Positions 15,726-25,678 are shown, numbered from the stretch's first letter. The stretch: DNA of 64,000 bases from an uncultured Candidatus Melainabacteria bacterium (GCA_934717745.1 CAKUZB010000001.1:1-64000); one strand, 5' to 3'. The notes: generated from the letters alone by a model not told the origin. Numbers and translations are program-made.

Positions 15726-16406
15726 TTATTTTAAACCATCAAACTCTTTCATTTCTTTTTCTAAATCTGCTAGTTCTTGTTCGTGTTGTGCTTTTGTAAC
15801 TTCTGCATCAGCCTTTTCTTCTCCTGAATCTATTGTGCTATTGTCAGATGATTTACCTGAATAAACAATACCTGAAGTTATTTTTGCTTTTTCATTTTCT
15901 AGTTCTTTTTGGATTTGAGTATATTCTTCTGTTAATACTTGTTTTTGTGTTTCCAAAGTTGTTTTTTCATTATCGTTATCTTTTGCTTCTTTAACTAACT
16001 TATCTTGTTCTTTTGTTAATGTTGAAACAGTTTCTTTTGCCTTACTTAATTCTGCTTCTGCTTTTTTCATTTCTTCGTCAAAGGCTTTTAATTCGGCATT
16101 TTTATCTTGGATTTTTGATTCGTATGCTGCTCTTGTTTCAGCATCATCGTCAGAAGTTTGCGATAGAGCATCTTTTATTGTATCTAAAGCGTCTTGAGTT
16201 GTTGTTTTATTTTGGTCTATTGTCTGTATAGTTGCTGTAGATGTTGCAACTGCTTGATTTGCATTATCTAATGCCGTGTTGTTATTTGCTGTATCGTTTG
16301 CGTTAGTTATTGATGCTTGTTGGTTTTTTGCAAGTCCATCATTTACTTTTTGAAATTCTTGTTTAACTGTAGTAAATCTATTACGTAATTGTCCAATATC
16401 ACCCAT
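15726..16406 (-). CDS. coiled-coil protein, unknown
   Basis: 226 residues, nearly all helical with long heptad stretches at about 85-170 and 195-223, a Thr/Asn/Ala-rich part at 28-70, and a Gly/Ser linker around 178-192. No signal peptide and no catalytic motif. It begins MGDIGQLRNRF after a GGAGG ribosome site. Stands alone between the hairpin at 15634 and the efflux locus. It could be structural or appendage-linked; the sequence does not say more. Confidence 0.65.
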   Translation of the reverse strand: MGDIGQLRNRFTTVKQEFQKVNDGLAKNQQASITNANDTANNNTALDNANQAVATSTATIQTIDQNKTTTQDALDTIKDALSQTSDDDAETRAAYESKIQDKNAELKAFDEEMKKAEAELSKAKETVSTLTKEQDKLVKEAKDNDNEKTTLETQKQVLTEEYTQIQKELENEKAKITSGIVYSGKSSDNSTIDSGEEKADAEVTKAQHEQELADLEKEMKEFDGLK

Positions 16407-16507
16407 ACTTGCCTCCTAATTTTTGTTTGTTATAAGTTTGTTTATCGACATTTATTTTTTTTACTTTAATAAATTCTATTAAATATTAACAAATATTACA
16501 AGTTTTA

Positions 16508-17932
16508 CTAAAGTTTACTGCCGACTGCTTTGTAAAGACTTATGTAATTTACAAAGCAACTTCCGGTTGTACTTGCAACTAATTGATTTACTGTTAGCAA
16601 GTTTTCTTGCATTTGGATAAGGTCTAATTTTGAAATTATACCTGCGTTGTAACGTTGTTGAGTATATCCAAAATCTTGTTTTTCAAGCGATAATTGTTTT
16701 TTGTGTTCACTAAGTTTTTCACTATCACGTTTTACTGTAATTAGAGCATCATTAACCTCTTGCAACGCTGTTAAATTAGTTTTGTGGTAGTTTTCCAATG
16801 CTTTATCGTATTGAACTTTTTTAAGTTTTAAATTTGCAATTCTTTTTCCACCAGTGAATACAGGTAAAAGACCTTGTGCTGCAAGTGCGTAAATGCCGTC
16901 AATAGGAAGATTTTTACCGTTTAAAAACATTGCCAAACCGCTGATATTTATTGACGGTAAGAATTCTTTTTTTGCAACTCTTACGTCAATACCCATTTTT
17001 TCTAACATTTTAATTGATTTTAAGTAATCCGGTCTGTTTGTAATTACTTCAGATGAAATTTCATTAGGAATGGTTTTTGAATAATTTATGTCAGATAATT
17101 TAGAAATTTTCAAATTATCAATATTTTCCGGACTTTCTCCTATTAATACTGCAAGTTGGTGCAATAATTTTGTTCTATCTTTTTTATAATTAATCAATTC
17201 AGACGTACCATAAACATAAGCCTTGTTTGCTTTTACAGTGTCGGCAGTTGAAACAAGCCCTTGTCTATTGCTTTCTAGCATTATTTCGTAAATTTCTTTT
17301 CTTAATTTTACAATATTTTCTTGATATTCAATAACCTCATCTAAAGTTGCAAGGTTCATATAAACACTTCCAACTGCTGATGCGATTGAAATATATGCTG
17401 CACGTTCATCAAGTTTAGATGTTTCGTATAATTTTTTTGCACTACGAGTTTTATCTCTGTTTTTCAAGAAAATATCTGCTTCATAACTGATAATCATTGG
17501 AGTAGCAAAAGACCAATTTGTATCAGAACTAATGAAATCCGGTGCTAAAGAACCTACTTTTGCAACGGCAGGCATATAACCAACACTCGCTTGTGGCAAT
17601 TCATCAGCAAATTGTATTTTTACATATTGGTAATATTCATCAACATTCAATGTTGCCATTTTTAAATCATAGTTATTTTTTATTGCTAAGTTAATATAAT
17701 TATCTAAATTTTTGTCGTTAAAACTTTTCCAAAAATCTAAATTCACATAAGCATATTTATAGTCATCATTGTATTTTTTACTACGTTTTACTTTGTGTTT
17801 TAACATTCGTTCTTGTTTTTTAACAGTTTTAACATCTTGATTTTTTACATCTTGAATAGCGAATGCTGGTAAAAAATTCAAATTTAAAAATGATAAAAGC
17901 AACCCAATTGCAATAATTTTGTTAGTTTTCAT
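16508..17932 (-). CDS. TolC-type outer-membrane efflux channel
   Basis: 474 residues from ATG 17932. Signal peptide MKTNKIIAIGLLLSFLNLN... cut near AFA (residue 25). Two outer-membrane-factor repeats with long helices; the end of each shows the strand-helix pattern of the family (QFADELPQASVGY, KEFLPSINISGL). No lipobox Cys. I place the start here because AAGGAT precedes it and a true signal peptide follows; a frame from 18100 would add 56 unlikely residues running through the promoter. Divergent from marR-emrA-emrB, giving a complete three-part pump across both membranes. Confidence 0.88.
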   Translation of the reverse strand: MKTNKIIAIGLLLSFLNLNFLPAFAIQDVKNQDVKTVKKQERMLKHKVKRSKKYNDDYKYAYVNLDFWKSFNDKNLDNYINLAIKNNYDLKMATLNVDEYYQYVKIQFADELPQASVGYMPAVAKVGSLAPDFISSDTNWSFATPMIISYEADIFLKNRDKTRSAKKLYETSKLDERAAYISIASAVGSVYMNLATLDEVIEYQENIVKLRKEIYEIMLESNRQGLVSTADTVKANKAYVYGTSELINYKKDRTKLLHQLAVLIGESPENIDNLKISKLSDINYSKTIPNEISSEVITNRPDYLKSIKMLEKMGIDVRVAKKEFLPSINISGLAMFLNGKNLPIDGIYALAAQGLLPVFTGGKRIANLKLKKVQYDKALENYHKTNLTALQEVNDALITVKRDSEKLSEHKKQLSLEKQDFGYTQQRYNAGIISKLDLIQMQENLLTVNQLVASTTGSCFVNYISLYKAVGSKL

Positions 17933-17950
17933 AATTTTATCCTTATATAC

Positions 17951-18017
17951 TTGACAAATTTTACAAGGATATGATACCATAGTTTTGTTACAAATGCAAC
18001 ATGTATTTTTTGTAACA
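17951..18017. promoter_or_regulatory. divergent promoters and MarR operator
   Basis: Plus strand: TTGACA (17951-17956) with TACCAT 18 nt on for marR. Minus strand: TTGCAT and TATCAT 17 nt apart for tolC, overlapping it. Between them an inverted repeat TGTTACAAA (17986-17994) and TTTGTAACA (18009-18017) fits a MarR-type operator over both promoters. The operator and both promoters are inference from sequence. Confidence 0.6.
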
Positions 18018-18037
18018 GGGAAGGAAAAAGTTTTTAT

Positions 18038-18511
18038 ATGACAAAAGAATCTTGCGAAATAGTAGATTTTACGGAAAGTGTTTTTTATAAAATACAACAA
18101 TTGGCGATTTATACAAAAAAATTAGGTGAAAATTTCTTTGAAATTAGAAATGTAGATTTAACAGATGATGAGTTTGCTGCGTTGAATTATATTTTAAACC
18201 ACCCGAATATTTGTCAAAGAGATTTGGCAAAAATGCTTTTACGAGATAGAGTTCGTACCGGTAGAATTTTGACTTCTTTAGAAGATAAGGGTTTTGTAAA
18301 GAGGGTAAATTCTACAAAAAATAACCGATTAATAAGACAATTACAAATTACAAAATCCGGACAAAAAATTTATTCTGAGCAATTTGCAATAATGTCAAAA
18401 GTTATGGAAAAATTGTTAGAGAAATTTTCAGCCCAGCAGATGGACGAATTGATGGAATCACTTTCAAATCTGGAAAATGCATTAGCAGAGATAGTAGAAT
18501 TTAATATATAG
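18038..18511 (+). CDS. MarR-family transcription regulator
   Basis: 157 residues. Winged helix with the recognition region NICQRDLAKMLLRDRVRTGRI (about 60-80) and wing DKGFVKRVNSTKNNR, the classic MarR order; helical dimer parts at both ends. Opens the emrA-emrB operon (8 nt gap) and faces tolC, so it is likely a local repressor released by a drug-like ligand. GGAAGG lies upstream of the ATG. Confidence 0.9.
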   Translation: MTKESCEIVDFTESVFYKIQQLAIYTKKLGENFFEIRNVDLTDDEFAALNYILNHPNICQRDLAKMLLRDRVRTGRILTSLEDKGFVKRVNSTKNNRLIRQLQITKSGQKIYSEQFAIMSKVMEKLLEKFSAQQMDELMESLSNLENALAEIVEFNI

Positions 18512-18519
18512 GAGCAAAA

Positions 18520-19500
18520 ATGGAAACACAAGAATCAAAAGAAAAAAACTTAGCATTTCATAAAAGATTTATTTTTATACCATTGTGTATTATTGGTATA
18601 ATTGTATTGGCGGTTGCTATAGTTTATAATTTGCAATTTGAATCTACTGACGATGCTTATGTAGAAAATCACATGGTTCAAGTTGCCCCAAAAGTTGCAG
18701 GTCAGATTGTTGCGGTTTATGTAACTGATAACCAAAAGGTTAAGGCAGGCGATTTGGTTGCAGAAATTGATAAAGCAGATTATGTGATTAAAGCAAATCA
18801 AGCAAGAGCCCAATATGAAAAGGCTTTAGCCGCTCAAAAAGTTGCAAAAGCAAATTTTAGTGCTGCACAAATTTCTATAAATAATGCCAAGGCAGATTTT
18901 GAACGTTATCAAAAACTTTATAAAACTGGTGCTGTTTCAAAACAACAATTAGATATGGCTCAAACAAAATATGAATCAAGCCAAGCGAATTTGGTTAATG
19001 CTGATGAAAATGTTATGTCGCCGGAACAAAATAAAGTTGCAGATGCGGATATTAAAATGTTGAAGGCCTTGAAAGATAAGGCTGAATTAGATTTATCTTA
19101 TACAAAAATTTATGCACCACAAGACGGAACAGTTTCAGGTAAAAAAGTTGAAGTGGGTGCTTATGTTCAAACCGGTACACCGTTATTTGCAATTGTTCCA
19201 AATGAAGTTTGGGTAGTTGCAAACTTTAAAGAAAATCAAGTTGGAAAAATGAGAGCAGGTCAACCTGTAGATATTAAAATTGATGCTTATCCAAATAAAA
19301 TTTTCAAAGGAAAAGTTGATAGTATACAAAGAGCATCTGGTGCAAAATCTAGTTTATTCCCTCCGGAAAATGCCGTTGGTTCTTTTGTAAAAATCGTACA
19401 AAGGATTCCTGTGAAAATTATTTTTAACGAAACAATTGATGAAAATCAATATAATATTGTTCCCGGTATGAGTGTAGTTCCAAAGGTGAAAGTTAAATAA
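18520..19500 (+). CDS. emrA: EmrA/HlyD-type membrane fusion protein
   Basis: 326 residues. One membrane helix at 14-34, then the biotinyl-lipoyl half (DDAYVENHMVQVAPKVAG), a coiled-coil hairpin at about 95-180, second lipoyl half (YAPQDGTVSG), and beta-barrel part. It bridges the inner-membrane carrier EmrB and the outer-membrane channel. AGGAG before the ATG. Three bases separate it from emrB. Confidence 0.92.
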   Translation: METQESKEKNLAFHKRFIFIPLCIIGIIVLAVAIVYNLQFESTDDAYVENHMVQVAPKVAGQIVAVYVTDNQKVKAGDLVAEIDKADYVIKANQARAQYEKALAAQKVAKANFSAAQISINNAKADFERYQKLYKTGAVSKQQLDMAQTKYESSQANLVNADENVMSPEQNKVADADIKMLKALKDKAELDLSYTKIYAPQDGTVSGKKVEVGAYVQTGTPLFAIVPNEVWVVANFKENQVGKMRAGQPVDIKIDAYPNKIFKGKVDSIQRASGAKSSLFPPENAVGSFVKIVQRIPVKIIFNETIDENQYNIVPGMSVVPKVKVK

Positions 19501-19502
19501 CA

Positions 19503-21089
19503 ATGTCAGAAGCAGTTGCTCAAAATCAAGAATGGAAACCTTCATCTAGCCCATGGTTAATTTCGATACCGACTATTTTTGCGGCATTCATGTTTGTTTT
19601 AGACGAAACAATCGCAAACGTAGCCTTACCACACATGGCTGGAACTTTCTCTGTAAGTCGTCAAGAATCTATGTGGATTTTGACAAGTTACATTGTTGCC
19701 AGTGGTATTATGATTACCGCTGTTGACTGGTTCTGCCGATTTATGGGTAGAAAAAACTTCTTTATTTTTAGTGTTTGTTTGTTCACAATATCATCTTTTA
19801 TGTGCGGTATTTCAAATTCTATTGAAATGATTTTGATTTCAAGAATATTGCAAGGCTTAGGCGGTGGCGGTTTATTGCCGGTTTCTCAAGCAGTAATGTT
19901 AGAAAGTTTTCCTCCGGAAGATAGAGGTAAAGCGATGGCTACTTTTGGTTTAGTAGTTGTTGTTGCACCGATTATAGGACCTATTATTGGTGGTTTTATT
20001 ACTGATAATTGGAATTGGCCTTGGATTTTCTTTATTAACGTTCCAATTGGAATTATAACTGTTTTTGTTGCAAAAAAATTCTTAGAAGACCCACCTTATG
20101 CAAAAAAACAAAAAAATGTATATTTAGATAAAATAGGTTTTATTTTGCTTGTTGCATGGCTTGTAAGTATGCAAGTTATTTTCGACAAAGGTAACGATGC
20201 TGATTGGTTTAATGCGTCTTGGATTTGTAAATTAACGGCTTTTTCTGTATTTTCATTCCTTGCGTTCGTTTATTCTCAATGGAAAGGTAAAAACCCTCTT
20301 GTCGATTTGTCCGTTTTAAAAGATGCAAATTATACAATTGGTACGCTTGTTCAAGTAATCATTATGGGTGTAATGTTGTCTTCAATGGCATTGTTACCTC
20401 AATTCTTGCAATCAATGTTGGGTTACACTGCATTTACAAGTGGTTTGGCAATTATGCCTCGTGGTTGTGGTGCGTTAACGGGTATTGCTATTTTTGGTTC
20501 GCTTTCAAAAATTGTTGATAACCGACTATTTGCAGCGATAGGTTTATTATTGGTAGGTTTTGCGGGACTTGAATTTGGGTTCTTGAATCTTGATATTTCC
20601 AGTTTAAATATTGCTATTCCAAACTTTGTTTTCGGATTAGGAATGGGATTATGCATGATGCCTTTGATTGCATTATCTGTAATTACTTTGAGAAATGATC
20701 AAATGACAAATGCAAGTGGTTTGCAAAATACTCTTAAAAATGTTGGTGGTGCAGTTGGTACATCGATTGTTACAACTTTAGTTTCAAGATATTCACAAAT
20801 TCACCAAGCAAATATGGTTGGACATTTAACTCCTTTAAATCAAGTTTTTGCAGACAATGTTAACGCAATGACTGCTGCATTTAGCCAATATACACATGTT
20901 TCTGTTGCAAGATATATGGCGGAATATTCTATTTATGGCTCAATGATAAAACAAGCATCGTTATGGGGTTTTATGGAAGCATTTAGATGGTGCGGTGTTG
21001 TTGCTATTTGTATTGCAGGACTTGTGTTCTTGTTAAAAAATCCAAAAAATATAGAATCTTCTGAACATTCTGAATCTTCTGCAAATTAG
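19503..21089 (+). CDS. emrB: EmrB-type MFS drug exporter (DHA2, 14 helices)
   Basis: 528 residues with 14 predicted membrane helices. Motif A region FMGRKNFF, motif C VVAPIIGPIIGGF, and DETIANVALPHM in helix 1 are features of the DHA2 proton antiporters. Its neighbours marR, emrA and tolC make a self-contained EmrAB-TolC style pump, probably for hydrophobic drugs, bile acids or uncouplers; the exact substrate cannot be read from sequence. Confidence 0.92.
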   Translation: MSEAVAQNQEWKPSSSPWLISIPTIFAAFMFVLDETIANVALPHMAGTFSVSRQESMWILTSYIVASGIMITAVDWFCRFMGRKNFFIFSVCLFTISSFMCGISNSIEMILISRILQGLGGGGLLPVSQAVMLESFPPEDRGKAMATFGLVVVVAPIIGPIIGGFITDNWNWPWIFFINVPIGIITVFVAKKFLEDPPYAKKQKNVYLDKIGFILLVAWLVSMQVIFDKGNDADWFNASWICKLTAFSVFSFLAFVYSQWKGKNPLVDLSVLKDANYTIGTLVQVIIMGVMLSSMALLPQFLQSMLGYTAFTSGLAIMPRGCGALTGIAIFGSLSKIVDNRLFAAIGLLLVGFAGLEFGFLNLDISSLNIAIPNFVFGLGMGLCMMPLIALSVITLRNDQMTNASGLQNTLKNVGGAVGTSIVTTLVSRYSQIHQANMVGHLTPLNQVFADNVNAMTAAFSQYTHVSVARYMAEYSIYGSMIKQASLWGFMEAFRWCGVVAICIAGLVFLLKNPKNIESSEHSESSAN

Positions 21090-21099
21090 ATTTTCAATG

Positions 21100-21105
21100 T
21101 ATAAT
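21100..21105 (+). promoter_or_regulatory. -10 box 6 nt before ATG (leaderless mRNA)
   Basis: TATAAT at 21100-21105, TAAATT... spacer of 6 nt, ATG at 21112. No ribosome site. It gives the membrane protein gene a transcript separate from emrB. Confidence 0.55.
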
Positions 21106-21111
21106 TAAATT

Positions 21112-22716
21112 ATGAAAAAAATCTGTTTGAATTGGACAATATCTATTTTAAGTGGCATTTTTATGCTATTTTTACTGTCTGTTTGCGGATTTATTTTTAA
21201 TTCTTCTATAAATGATTTGTATTTACCGATTTCAGTTTGGGTTTCTATCGGTTTATTAGGATTTTTAACGTTTAATGATAATAAAAAAGGCTTTATTAAA
21301 TCTTTTTTGGCTCAAATAATTGTGTTATTTGATTTAATTTTGCTTTTTGGAGTTTTGTGTTATTTTATTCCGGATATTTCTTATGACGGAACAACTTATC
21401 ATCAAGCGATGATAATTCTTTTGAAGCAAGGTTTAAATCCTGTTTTTGACAATGTTCAAAGTTTTACTTTGTCGCAAAAGTATGTTTTTACTTCGTCTAT
21501 TCCTTATGTGGAGAATTTTTTGAAGTTTTTTGAAATTATTGGTGCTAATATTTATTTGTTTTTTGACAAAATTGAAATTACAAAAATAACAAATTATATT
21601 TTTATGTTAGTTGCGTTTTGTTATTCATTTTATAGTATAAAAAACTTTGAATTATCAAGTAAAAAATCTTTATTTTTCGCATTAGTTTTGATTTATAATC
21701 CTATTTGTATTTGCCAAATGCTTTCAAATTATGTTGATGCTGTATTTTATTATACTTTTTTAATTCTTTTATTTGCATTGATAAATTATTCAAAAGGATT
21801 AGACAGAAAAGTTTCGTTGTATTTGATTTTTATATCTAGTGTGATTTTTGCAAATATCAAACTTACCGGACTTTTTACGGCTATAATAATGTTTTTTGTC
21901 TTTTTGATTGCATATCGCTCAAAAACATTATTGAAATTGTTTGCAATTTCATGCATATTTTTTCTGTTAACGGGAATTAATCCTTATTTTACAAATATTC
22001 AAAAAGGTAGAAATCCTTTTTATCCGGTTATTCAAAGTTCAATTGTGAATGCAAACAGAGATTTTATGATAACCTCATATCCACAAGGCTTTGAAAAGAT
22101 GAACAGGGTTCAAAAGTTTTTGTTTTCAACTTTTGCAGTATCAAAAAATTTGTCGCCACTTATAGAGTCTGACGATTATCCAAGGCTTAAAATACCATTT
22201 ACGCTAAGTGGAGATGATAGATTTATTTTTGAAGATATGCGTCTTGCAGGTTTTGGTTACTTTTTTAGCGGAATTTTTGTTTTGTCGCTTATTTTAAGCA
22301 TATTTTTAAGGTTTAATAATAATGAGGATAAAAAACTGTTTTGGACAATTATGTCGATATTGATTGTTTCAATTTTAGGTAATCACGAGGCTTGGTGGGC
22401 TAGGTTTATTCCACAATTTTGGACTTTGCCTATTTTTATCGGTTTGTTTATGTTTTTAAGTGAAAAATCTTCAAAAAAAATAATTTTAATGACAAATTTA
22501 ATGCTTTTTATTTGTTTTTTAAATTCTTTTATAATCAATTATCAGTATTTTTCTTTTATTGTTGAAAAAGCAAAAATTAATCGTCAAGCAATAGAAAATT
22601 CACCTAAAATTGTAAAAATTCCTGCAAATTATCCGATTTTGATGCATAAATATGAAACTTTGCCTATAAAATTAGCAGAGTACGGCATTGAAGTTATTTA
22701 TACAAATGAAGAATAA
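21112..22716 (+). CDS. polytopic membrane protein, GT-C glycosyltransferase-like
   Basis: 534 residues with about 11-13 membrane helices. The loop after the third helix holds ISYDGTTYHQ (about 91-100); an Asp/Tyr/His loop in this place is a feature of GT-C lipid-sugar transferases (PMT/ArnT-like), which use a polyprenyl-phosphate sugar. A C-terminal soluble tail (about 485-534) follows. No closer family is visible. Start supported by TATAAT 6 nt upstream. The stop codon lies inside the minus-strand terminator at 22714. Confidence 0.55.
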   Translation: MKKICLNWTISILSGIFMLFLLSVCGFIFNSSINDLYLPISVWVSIGLLGFLTFNDNKKGFIKSFLAQIIVLFDLILLFGVLCYFIPDISYDGTTYHQAMIILLKQGLNPVFDNVQSFTLSQKYVFTSSIPYVENFLKFFEIIGANIYLFFDKIEITKITNYIFMLVAFCYSFYSIKNFELSSKKSLFFALVLIYNPICICQMLSNYVDAVFYYTFLILLFALINYSKGLDRKVSLYLIFISSVIFANIKLTGLFTAIIMFFVFLIAYRSKTLLKLFAISCIFFLLTGINPYFTNIQKGRNPFYPVIQSSIVNANRDFMITSYPQGFEKMNRVQKFLFSTFAVSKNLSPLIESDDYPRLKIPFTLSGDDRFIFEDMRLAGFGYFFSGIFVLSLILSIFLRFNNNEDKKLFWTIMSILIVSILGNHEAWWARFIPQFWTLPIFIGLFMFLSEKSSKKIILMTNLMLFICFLNSFIINYQYFSFIVEKAKINRQAIENSPKIVKIPANYPILMHKYETLPIKLAEYGIEVIYTNEE

Positions 22717-22739
22717 AAAAAAGAGCCTAAATAAGGCTC
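22714..22739 (-). terminator. terminator downstream of the YuiF-type transporter
   Basis: GAGCCT/AGGCTC with a 5-nt loop; read on the minus strand it is followed by nine T. It overlaps the stop codon of the plus-strand gene that ends at 22716. Confidence 0.8.
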
Positions 22740-22828
22740 ATAAGAATAGCTGGAAGTATGAAAAAGATTTAATTATATTAAACCTTTTTTACCCCCATAA
22801 AACAATTAGTCAACAGTCCTATTTATTT

Positions 22829-24139
22829 TTAGAATAGGATAATACCCAATAGGGCAAATAAAATTAGTGCAATGTTAAAGTGCAAAAATGTTGGTATGCA
22901 AGTATCCCAGATGTGATTGTGTTGACCGTCAGCATTCAAACCTGAAGTAGGCCCTAATGTTGTGTCAGAAGCCGGAGAACCGGCATCACCTAAGGCTGCT
23001 GCCGCGGATAGAATTATTATAGTTTCTGCCGGATTAAAATTCAAATTTATGCATACCGGAACGAAAATTACTGCTAAAATTGGAATTGTTCCAAAAGAAG
23101 TCCCTATACCAATAGTGATAAATAATCCGACCAAAAGCATCAAAGCACCGGCAATTAATTTATTTGGCGGTAAAATTGTCATAACTGAACTTACAAGGGT
23201 TTCTATACCTCCTGTTGACTTTAACACTGACGCAAATCCGGCAGCAACAAGCATTACAAAGGCAATATAGCCCATTAGACCTATACCTTCGTCCATAAGT
23301 TTATCCATTTTGTGGTGTTTAATTGTTCCTGTGCCAAAAATAATTCCAAGACCTATCAAAGCACCCAATGGTAATGATTTTGTAATAATTTGAACGGTTA
23401 AAGTTATAAGTGCGGCAAATAAAGTTATGTAGTGGTCTTTTGTTAGTTTTATCTCTGTATCGTTCTTATCTTTCGTTATTTCAATGTCATCGTATTCTCG
23501 TGGTTTTCTGTAAGAAACAAAAATTGCAAAAAGCAATGCAAAAAACATTCCAACACCAAGGATAGTGTTATATTTCCAAATATCAGATTTTACAATATCC
23601 ATTCCGTTTTGGATTATATTATCAGCAATTAACCCTTGAAAGATTAAACCGAACCCCGCAGGAATTACGATATATGGCATTTTTAAGCCAAAGGCAAGGC
23701 AACATGCAACTGCACGTCTATCGCATTTTAGAAGATTCATTATGTGTAATAATGGTGGAATTAAAATTGGTATAAATGCGATGTGTACAGGAACTAAGTT
23801 TTGTGAAAGCATTGCTATCACAGTTAAAATAACAAAAAGAATGAATTTATTATTTTTAATTATTGAGCCGATTTTTTTTGCTAAAACTGTTGCAAGTCCG
23901 GTTTGAGTCATTGCCGCAGCAAAAGCCCCTAATAAAATATAACTCAATGCTGTTTCTGAATTGTCGCCCATTCCGGAGATAAAAGTATTCATTATTTCCG
24001 TAATGTTTATTTTGGCAAAAAGTCCTGCTGTAATAGCCGAAATCATTATTGACAAAAGTACATTAACCTTGCATAAACAAAGTATGCAAAGTAGTACAAT
24101 TGAAATTATTACGGGATTTAAAAAAATCGTGCTATCCAT
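22829..24139 (-). CDS. YuiF-type Na+/H+ antiporter family transporter
   Basis: 436 residues, about 11-12 membrane helices. Close in pattern to Bacillus YuiF: N-terminal TM with CKVNVLLSIMISA, then ALSYILLGAFAAAMTQTGL, SQNLVPVHIAFIPILIPP, and the C-terminal GDAGSPASDTTLGPT. The family is called Na+/H+ antiporter but some members may carry amino acids. The ATG lies in the loop edge of a perfect hairpin that is also the intrinsic terminator of pgi. No ribosome site is seen; TATCCT lies 6 nt before the ATG. Confidence 0.8.
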   Translation of the reverse strand: MDSTIFLNPVIISIVLLCILCLCKVNVLLSIMISAITAGLFAKINITEIMNTFISGMGDNSETALSYILLGAFAAAMTQTGLATVLAKKIGSIIKNNKFILFVILTVIAMLSQNLVPVHIAFIPILIPPLLHIMNLLKCDRRAVACCLAFGLKMPYIVIPAGFGLIFQGLIADNIIQNGMDIVKSDIWKYNTILGVGMFFALLFAIFVSYRKPREYDDIEITKDKNDTEIKLTKDHYITLFAALITLTVQIITKSLPLGALIGLGIIFGTGTIKHHKMDKLMDEGIGLMGYIAFVMLVAAGFASVLKSTGGIETLVSSVMTILPPNKLIAGALMLLVGLFITIGIGTSFGTIPILAVIFVPVCINLNFNPAETIIILSAAAALGDAGSPASDTTLGPTSGLNADGQHNHIWDTCIPTFLHFNIALILFALLGIILF

Positions 24140-24156
24140 ATATCTAGGATAGCACG
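24121..24156 (-). terminator. pgi terminator overlapping the start codon of the transporter gene
   Basis: Minus strand: CGTGCTATCC, 9-nt loop, GGATAGCACG (perfect 10-bp stem, 24156-24128), then A and seven T (24126-24121 region). This is a textbook terminator 22 nt after the pgi stop. The ATG of the next gene (24139-24137) falls at the loop/stem border and the T-run encodes its residues 5-7. Confidence 0.75.
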
Positions 24157-24177
24157 AACATGTTTTTCTTTGAAGTT

Positions 24178-25668
24178 TTATTTGCCTGGAGCAAGTTCAT
24201 AAGGACTGTTTGGTTTGAATTTGTTCTTATAAACTTCAACGTTTGATTGAAAAACTTCCGGAAGTTTTTCTGATTTTGGAAGTAATTCAGAACGTCTTAG
24301 CATTCCTAAGAAAACTGTTTCAAAGTGTTTTGCTTGAACATAAGAACCGATAGATTCAGGTTTTATTGCTCCGTTTTCTACATCTAAAATTTCCATTTCT
24401 ACAGGTACTTTTTCCGCATAAGATTTTAAGATTGCAGAAATGTATTTTTCGTAGTTTTTAGAAATTGCTGGCGACAAAACTGTCATTACAACATGATATT
24501 TATCTCTGTTTTGAGAGAAGAAAAATCCTTCTGATGCGTAGTGCATACTGTCAGGGGCTTTTGTTGCGTTAAAATTGAAGTCTTTTAGTGATTCTAAGTA
24601 AAGTTGTTTTATCCAATTTTCTCCGCCACCTTCAAATATTCTTCCGAAATATTGTTGTTGTTTCAAAACATATCCAAAATCTTCTGCAAAGCGACTGAAA
24701 ATAGCACTTCTCATTGCCGGATTTTCTGCTAATTTTGGGCTTAAACATTTTTTGCTCATTTCGTCTGCTGATTTTAAAATTCTAACGGCTTTGTCTTTTG
24801 GAACTCCAGCATAAGCAATTGCAAACAAGCCGGCATCGTCAAACATACTAAATCTTCCACCAACACCGTCATGAATGTATAATTCTTTGATATAGTTGTT
24901 ATCTTTGCCGTTTTTTAAACCGATTTTACCACGTAAATTTTTTGAATTTGGAGTTTTGTCTGTGCAAAGTGCAAAGTGTTTTTGTGCTTCTGAAATGGCT
25001 TGTGCATTGCTCATTCCTGTTGATTTGTAATAATCAATTAGCATATTTTCAAATCTGATAAAACTATCTTTTGTTTCAAAAGTTGTACCTGATTTTGATA
25101 CAACTAAAAAATTCAAATCTTGAATAGGTTTATTTATTTCATTTATAAAGTTTGCAAAACTTACAGGGTCAATATCAGAGTAGAAATAGATTTTACCCTT
25201 GTTGCCAACACCATTCATGTTTAATAAAAATTCTGCGGTGTGTTTAGAACCGCCAATACCAAGAATTACAAGTGGACGTTCTGTATTATTTTTTCTTGAT
25301 TTTAATTCGTTTGCTTGTGTATAAATTTCGTCTAAGTGAGATTTTCCGTTATTTTTAGCAAGTTGTTTTGCCGGTAAATCAACCCATTTTAGAAATTCTG
25401 AAGTATTGTTTTTTCTTGCAGAAAAATCTTTTACAACTTTTGCAACTAAAGGTGCATATTTTTTTTCAATTTCGTTGTAGTAATAGATTTTTGTTGGATT
25501 ATCCTCTTGAATTACAAATGCTTGAGTTAAAGATTTGTTTTTTTGAATCTTTGCAAGTTCTACAGTTTGACTTACAACAGTTTTTTCTTGAGGTTTTGCT
25601 TCTGCAAGTAAATTCATTTTGTCTATGTCCGGATTAATCATAATTGCAGACATTAATTCAAATAGCAT
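24178..25668 (-). CDS. pgi: glucose-6-phosphate isomerase
   Basis: 496 residues. Interconverts glucose-6-P and fructose-6-P in glycolysis. SIS-fold motifs: LGIGGSKHTAEFLLN (phosphate loop), VVSKSGTTFETKD, and EGGGENWIKQLYLES. The N-terminal 40 residues are poorly conserved. AGGAG precedes ATG 25668. It follows the TrbI-like gene by 10 nt, so gltD-type gene, TrbI-like gene and pgi may be one transcript ending at the terminator at 24156. Confidence 0.92.
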   Translation of the reverse strand: MLFELMSAIMINPDIDKMNLLAEAKPQEKTVVSQTVELAKIQKNKSLTQAFVIQEDNPTKIYYYNEIEKKYAPLVAKVVKDFSARKNNTSEFLKWVDLPAKQLAKNNGKSHLDEIYTQANELKSRKNNTERPLVILGIGGSKHTAEFLLNMNGVGNKGKIYFYSDIDPVSFANFINEINKPIQDLNFLVVSKSGTTFETKDSFIRFENMLIDYYKSTGMSNAQAISEAQKHFALCTDKTPNSKNLRGKIGLKNGKDNNYIKELYIHDGVGGRFSMFDDAGLFAIAYAGVPKDKAVRILKSADEMSKKCLSPKLAENPAMRSAIFSRFAEDFGYVLKQQQYFGRIFEGGGENWIKQLYLESLKDFNFNATKAPDSMHYASEGFFFSQNRDKYHVVMTVLSPAISKNYEKYISAILKSYAEKVPVEMEILDVENGAIKPESIGSYVQAKHFETVFLGMLRRSELLPKSEKLPEVFQSNVEVYKNKFKPNSPYELAPGK

Positions 25669-25678
25669 AATTTCTCCT

